Source: Bacteroidaceae bacterium
GTDB lineage: Bacteria; Bacteroidota; Bacteroidia; Bacteroidales; Muribaculaceae
DNA: 64,000 nt
Direction: 5' to 3'
NCBI GenBank assembly: GCA_021768245.1
Contig: JAETNO010000015.1
Span: 6,487 to 70,486, forward strand
Each line of letters starts with the position of its first letter. Positions within the stretch are counted from its first letter, which is position 1. Below are positions 60,629 to 64,000 of the stretch, one piece after another. The notes below the pieces were generated by a model that had not been told where the DNA came from, searched no databases, and saw only the letters and a list, made by a program, of their open reading frames with translations. Both the position numbers and the translations under genes were made by a program.

Positions 60629-61762
60629 CTATTGGTCAAAGACAAATGTGGTCAGCAGGGGATTGTGGTCGCTTGACTCTATGCCGCCCTTCTCTATGTC
60701 GACGGCATTGAAGGGGCCTCGATAGAGCACATGATCAATGCGGAAATAGAAGCGGTCGCCGTGGTAAGTGATGCATGGCCCGAGTGCGGCATCCGCATAG
60801 GCATCGCGCATGTCGTCGCCTCGTATCACGCGCATGGCATAGCACCCGGGAATATCATTGAAGTCGCCGGCCACGATGAAGGGGCCTCCGATTGAGTCGA
60901 TTACACTGCGGGCTGCATGAGCCTGCACAGCTCTGATTTTAAATGCCGTGGCAAGTTTGGTGAGGAGTTTGGATTTCACCTCCTTCATTTCGCGCTTTAG
61001 CTGATTCTTGTTTTCGGGAAGGTTGAGAGCCTCTTTATAGATTTCCTTGTCGTCGCTGGTGAGGCCTATTGACTTCAGGTGGACATTAAGTAGATGGAAA
61101 GTCTTCCCTTTTACGTCGAGTTTGAAGCAGGCCATGACATATCCGACTTTAGGGTCGAGATTCAGCTTCACTTCCTCACAGGGATATTTCGACAGGAGTG
61201 AAAGTTTGTCGGATACATTTATTATACGATAAGGGTATCGTGCTTTGACGGAGTCGAGTTGGGCTGGCGTGACTTTGGCATATCCGTTTTCCCAAATCGC
61301 TTCCGCCTCCTGGAGGTTTACGATATCGGCGTCGGCATCAAGTATGTAATCAAGAGTGGCGTTCTTTTCGAGCCCGGGCACCTCTCCTCGAAAATCCCAG
61401 AAATGGAATATATTATAGGTGAGCATGTTGAATGAACGTTCTTTCTCTTCAGCCGACAGTGAGCTGCGTGGCACATTCAGAGGGCAGAAAGTGAGGATTG
61501 GTGAGAGGGATAACAGCCATCCGGCCCCAATGATTAGTATCAGGCGGGCGTCGATTATAAGGTCAATCAGGACTATGACGATACCTGCTATCAGGAGAAT
61601 CGGGAGCACCATCGCTGCCATTGCCGCAATCACCCTCGTTTCGGGGTCGAATGTGCCGCCGTAGGCTGAGAATACAGTCAACATGGCCACAAAAAGATTC
61701 AATCCTATGCCTAAGGCGAGGATGGCGGATTTTATGGGACTATGTTGACTACGGGCTTTCAT
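60629..61762 (-). CDS. Endonuclease/exonuclease/phosphatase (EEP) family membrane protein
   Basis: 377 residues: three N-terminal membrane spans (about 14-34, 45-68, 72-95) and an EEP domain (about 110-377) with the metal-binding set 'MLTYNIF', 'NLQEAEA', 'VNVHLKS'-like LLNVHLKS, 'VAGDFNDIPG' and 'SSDHNPLL'. The family includes DNases, sphingomyelinases and lipid phosphatases; the substrate here is open. In Bacteroidetes a gene of this type often follows two rhomboid genes, and here its start overlaps the second rhomboid stop by 4 bases. Confidence 0.88.
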   Translation of the reverse strand: MKARSQHSPIKSAILALGIGLNLFVAMLTVFSAYGGTFDPETRVIAAMAAMVLPILLIAGIVIVLIDLIIDARLILIIGAGWLLSLSPILTFCPLNVPRSSLSAEEKERSFNMLTYNIFHFWDFRGEVPGLEKNATLDYILDADADIVNLQEAEAIWENGYAKVTPAQLDSVKARYPYRIINVSDKLSLLSKYPCEEVKLNLDPKVGYVMACFKLDVKGKTFHLLNVHLKSIGLTSDDKEIYKEALNLPENKNQLKREMKEVKSKLLTKLATAFKIRAVQAHAARSVIDSIGGPFIVAGDFNDIPGCYAMRVIRGDDMRDAYADAALGPCITYHGDRFYFRIDHVLYRGPFNAVDIEKGGIESSDHNPLLTTFVFDQ

Positions 61763-62706
61763 TTGATTTTCCGGCTTACATCAAAAAGTTTCTGTCTTTC
61801 TTCAGGCGTGAGACCTGCATAGCCAGATTTTTTTATTTTATCAAGTATCGCATCGAGGGCTTCGCGGTCGTCCTGGGTGCAGGTCGGGTTGGCCGATGAT
61901 GAATAACTTTGAGCCCGATAGCCTTGGTTGCTGTGTCCCCTCTGTTTGCTGGGGCGGCGTGAACTGCTGAATGAGCCCCATACGGTTGACGCGAAGCGGT
62001 TCCATAGGTTGGCTATGCGGTCGAATGTATGGTTGAAAGGGGCCGTGATGTCATGTCCGCGTTTCATCCTTATCGCATAAAGCGCACCCACGGCCACTCC
62101 TCCTATATGGGCGATTTCTCCTCCGGCATTGTTGCCGCTGACTCCGATAAGCACGAGGACGATGGTGGCTATGGCTATCCACTTTAGTGAGATTGAGCCG
62201 ATGAAAAGAAGGTTCATCCTGAAGTCAGGCATTAATATGGCTGTTGCGGTCACGATTGCGATTACAGATGCCGACGAGCCGATGAGCCACCCTACATGCC
62301 ATTGGAAAACAGGCAGAAGATTGTAGGCTGAAAGGAAAAGGGCCGCTCCGCCAAGGCCTCCTATTATATAGAGGGCAAGAAGCTGTCGCTTTGTGGCCAC
62401 CATAAGGAATAGTGAGCCGAACCAATAGAGCCAAAGAAGATTGAATAAAATATGGAGGACATCATATTGGGCGAACATATAGGTCACAACGGTCCATGGT
62501 CTGCTGACAAGCAGTGAGGGTGCGCTCGGAAGCTGCACATAGGACATGACCTTGTTTATAAGGTCGGGAGAACCTGCGAAGATGCCGATAATGGCGGTAA
62601 GACGCAAGGCGACAAACACACCGATGTTAATCCAGATGATTTTCATCAGCATTGTCGAGGCGCGAAACGATTGCCTCATCTGTCGGAATGTATCAGTAAT
62701 AGCCAT
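61759..62706 (-). CDS. Rhomboid-family intramembrane serine protease with C-terminal tail
   Basis: 315 residues, six membrane spans in the first 225. Catalytic pair: Ser145 in 'LIGSSASVIA' and His200 in 'EIAHIGGVAVG'. The loop 1 'W-R' region is 'RPWTVVTYMFAQYDVLHILFNL' (69-90), where the usual 'H-x-x-x-N' is kept. A cytoplasmic tail (about 230-315) is rich in Ser/Arg and ends in a short helix domain (LDAILDKIKKSGYAGLTPEERQKLFDVSRKI), seen on many Bacteroidetes rhomboids. It overlaps the first rhomboid gene by 14 bases and the EEP gene by 4. Confidence 0.93.
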   Translation of the reverse strand: MAITDTFRQMRQSFRASTMLMKIIWINIGVFVALRLTAIIGIFAGSPDLINKVMSYVQLPSAPSLLVSRPWTVVTYMFAQYDVLHILFNLLWLYWFGSLFLMVATKRQLLALYIIGGLGGAALFLSAYNLLPVFQWHVGWLIGSSASVIAIVTATAILMPDFRMNLLFIGSISLKWIAIATIVLVLIGVSGNNAGGEIAHIGGVAVGALYAIRMKRGHDITAPFNHTFDRIANLWNRFASTVWGSFSSSRRPSKQRGHSNQGYRAQSYSSSANPTCTQDDREALDAILDKIKKSGYAGLTPEERQKLFDVSRKIK

Positions 62707-63457
62707 TGAACGAACCTTTCTTTTTCCAGTATAGAATTATGAAGAAGCCGAATATCATGCCGCCGAGGTGGGCGAAATGGGCGATTCCGTCGCTTTTGCC
62801 CGCAGCTTCGCTGAGGCCTATGAGGACTTCGATAGCACCCATGCCGAGCACCATCCATTTGGCTTTGACTGGCACGGGGATGAAGAAGAGATAGAGCGGC
62901 GCGTTGGGGAAGAGCATGCCGAAAGCAAGGAGGATTCCATAGACTGCGCCCGAGGCTCCGATGGTCACGAACATATTGAGCCATTGCCCTACGATTTCTT
63001 TGCCATCCGCTGTCATCAGGAGTTGATTGATATACGCCTTGGCTTCAGGGAAATCAATATTGTTGCTGTTTGCAAGCACCTTGACCATCGTGTCTTCCCA
63101 TGTTAACATCCATGCGAGTTCCTGGATTATGGCTGCCCCCACGCCACATGAGATATAATAGAAGAGGAAGCGTGCGCTCCCGAGAGTGCGTTCGAGTGTC
63201 ATGCCGAACATCCATAGGGAGAACATATTGAAAAATATGTGTGCGAAACTCCGGGTGTCGTGCATGAACATGTAGGTGAGGAATTGTGCGGGGTTAAAAT
63301 CGGACGCGCTTATATAGTGGAGCCCTCCAAAATCCGCAAGATCCGTACCAAGGTGCTTGGGCAGGATAAACATGGCCAACCAGACTATCAGGTTTATGAT
63401 AATCAGATTTTTCGTTACGGGGGGAATCTGGGAGAAAAATGAGTTTCCTGATTGCAT
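62693..63457 (-). CDS. Rhomboid-family intramembrane serine protease
   Basis: 254 residues with six or seven spans. Catalytic pair: Ser169 in 'IGASGAVYG' and His230 in 'HFAHLGGMIFG'; the 'HIFFNMFSLWMFG' segment (73-85) is the L1/TM2 signature. Between TM4-like spans lies a 40-residue hydrophilic insert (about 120-160, EDTMVKVLANSNNIDFPEAKAYINQLLMTADGKEIV) that may face the periplasm. A -7-like box TAAATTTG (63517-63524, minus) precedes it. Two rhomboids in a row may have different substrates or pair together. Confidence 0.93.
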   Translation of the reverse strand: MQSGNSFFSQIPPVTKNLIIINLIVWLAMFILPKHLGTDLADFGGLHYISASDFNPAQFLTYMFMHDTRSFAHIFFNMFSLWMFGMTLERTLGSARFLFYYISCGVGAAIIQELAWMLTWEDTMVKVLANSNNIDFPEAKAYINQLLMTADGKEIVGQWLNMFVTIGASGAVYGILLAFGMLFPNAPLYLFFIPVPVKAKWMVLGMGAIEVLIGLSEAAGKSDGIAHFAHLGGMIFGFFIILYWKKKGSFNGYY

Positions 63458-63659
63458 ATGCGATTAGGTGGAGATTTCTGTTTTTAGATGTAAGAGAGAT
63501 ATGTGATTTAGAAATGCAAATTTACTAAATCCGTGGCTAATATCCCTCTTGCCAAGAGTTGAAATTCAATTTCACTAAACATATAACGCTCACGGCGATT
63601 AAAAAAGAGCAAAAGCCTCGTGATTTAACCTTATTTAACGGTGAATTTCTTGCAATCGC

Positions 63660-63690
63660 TTGGCGGTGTCGGTAAAAGTCACTACTTTTG
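63660..63690 (+). promoter_or_regulatory. Promoter of initiator tRNA-Met
   Basis: TTG (63660-63662), a 20-base spacer and TACTTTTG (63683-63690). Confidence 0.78.
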
Positions 63691-63708
63691 CACCACTGAA
63701 AATGACAT

Positions 63709-63780
<72 letters not shown>

Positions 63781-63790
63781 CTAAAGCAGG

Positions 63791-63825
63791 CGGTCTTTCA
63801 ACTCAATGTTGAAAGACCGTTTTTC
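63791..63825 (+). terminator. Terminator after initiator tRNA
   Basis: 12-bp perfect stem CGGTCTTTCAAC / GTTGAAAGACCG, loop TCAAT, then TTTTT. Confidence 0.92.
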
Positions 63826-63915
63826 ATATATAAAGTGTTATAAATATAAACTTTAAACGGATTGGATAGCCCTTCCCCAAGATTGGCGATGTGGACATTT
63901 GGGGTGATGAAACTC

Positions 63916-63943
63916 TTGTAATAGATTGTTTTTCATATCTTTG
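63916..63943 (+). promoter_or_regulatory. Possible promoter of the gene at the right edge
   Basis: TATCTTTG (63936-63943) with TTG at 63916-63918 (17-base spacer, shorter than the others). Confidence 0.45.
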
Positions 63944-63960
63944 TGAAGATTATCATTGAT

Positions 63961-64000
63961 ATGGTTAAAAAAATGCTTTTTCTGCGGGTCTCGGAATGTG
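63961..64000 (+). CDS. Start of an unidentified gene cut by the window edge
   Basis: ATG at 63961 followed by MVKKMLFLRVSEC, which runs off the window. Lys-rich start followed by hydrophobic residues hints at a signal peptide. A -7 box lies 18 bases upstream. Too short to identify. Confidence 0.35.
   Translation, partial: MVKKMLFLRVSEC

Overview
The window looks like a chromosome segment of a gut Bacteroidales bacterium, most likely near the Muribaculaceae (inference from protein repertoire, no search run). Evidence: a SusC/SusD pair driven by an ECF sigma/FecR pair, the type IX secretion sortase PorU, a plant-polysaccharide enzyme operon, DUF3256 and DUF4292 proteins, and a repeated promoter form TTG-N19/20-TAnnTTTG in front of tRNAs, the SRP RNA and operons.

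1-10.1 kb is the right end of a prophage; the left end lies outside the window. It carries the tail of a Pol III alpha-like polymerase, a guanylate kinase-like enzyme and a DnaQ-like exonuclease. A packaging/lysis block follows: small terminase, a membrane coiled-coil protein, a DUF5675 endolysin candidate, a possible spanin, a winged-helix protein, a large terminase and a head-tail adaptor-like protein. A divergent tyrosine integrase closes the element. The large terminase is interrupted inside its Walker A motif by a 365-residue intein with the hallmarks of class 3 inteins (Ala1, W/C/T triad) plus a LAGLIDADG endonuclease. The prophage seems to end in the 3' end of a host gene just before tRNA-Phe.

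10.2-28.8 kb is housekeeping: dut, a TPR protein, a DUF4292 lipoprotein and an EnvC-like murein hydrolase activator; a DEAD-box helicase; DUF3256; valS divergent from an M16 protease; tRNA-Leu; then the minus-strand run trpB2-porU-fmt-lysO (split in two).

29-39 kb is a trans-envelope regulated uptake locus on the minus strand: ECF sigma, FecR anti-sigma, STN-containing SusC, SusD, a TlpA-like thioredoxin protein and a secreted alpha/beta hydrolase. The susD gene is split by a one-base frameshift after codon 44.

39-56 kb is a pectin/rhamnogalacturonan (or arabinogalactan) module. A tight five-gene minus-strand operon (GH-L-like, DUF4450, GH106, GH105, GH127) diverges from a rhamnogalacturonan acetylesterase. 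Next comes an operon of an outer-membrane barrel protein, a LytS-type kinase and a LytTR regulator, preceded by an untranslated leader that contains a strong terminator.

56-64 kb holds the small SRP RNA, an OprP-like porin under an ECF sigma gene, an M3 peptidase, an EEP-family membrane protein, two tandem rhomboids, initiator tRNA-Met and the first codons of a further gene. No CRISPR array, transposase, rRNA or recognisable defence system was seen.
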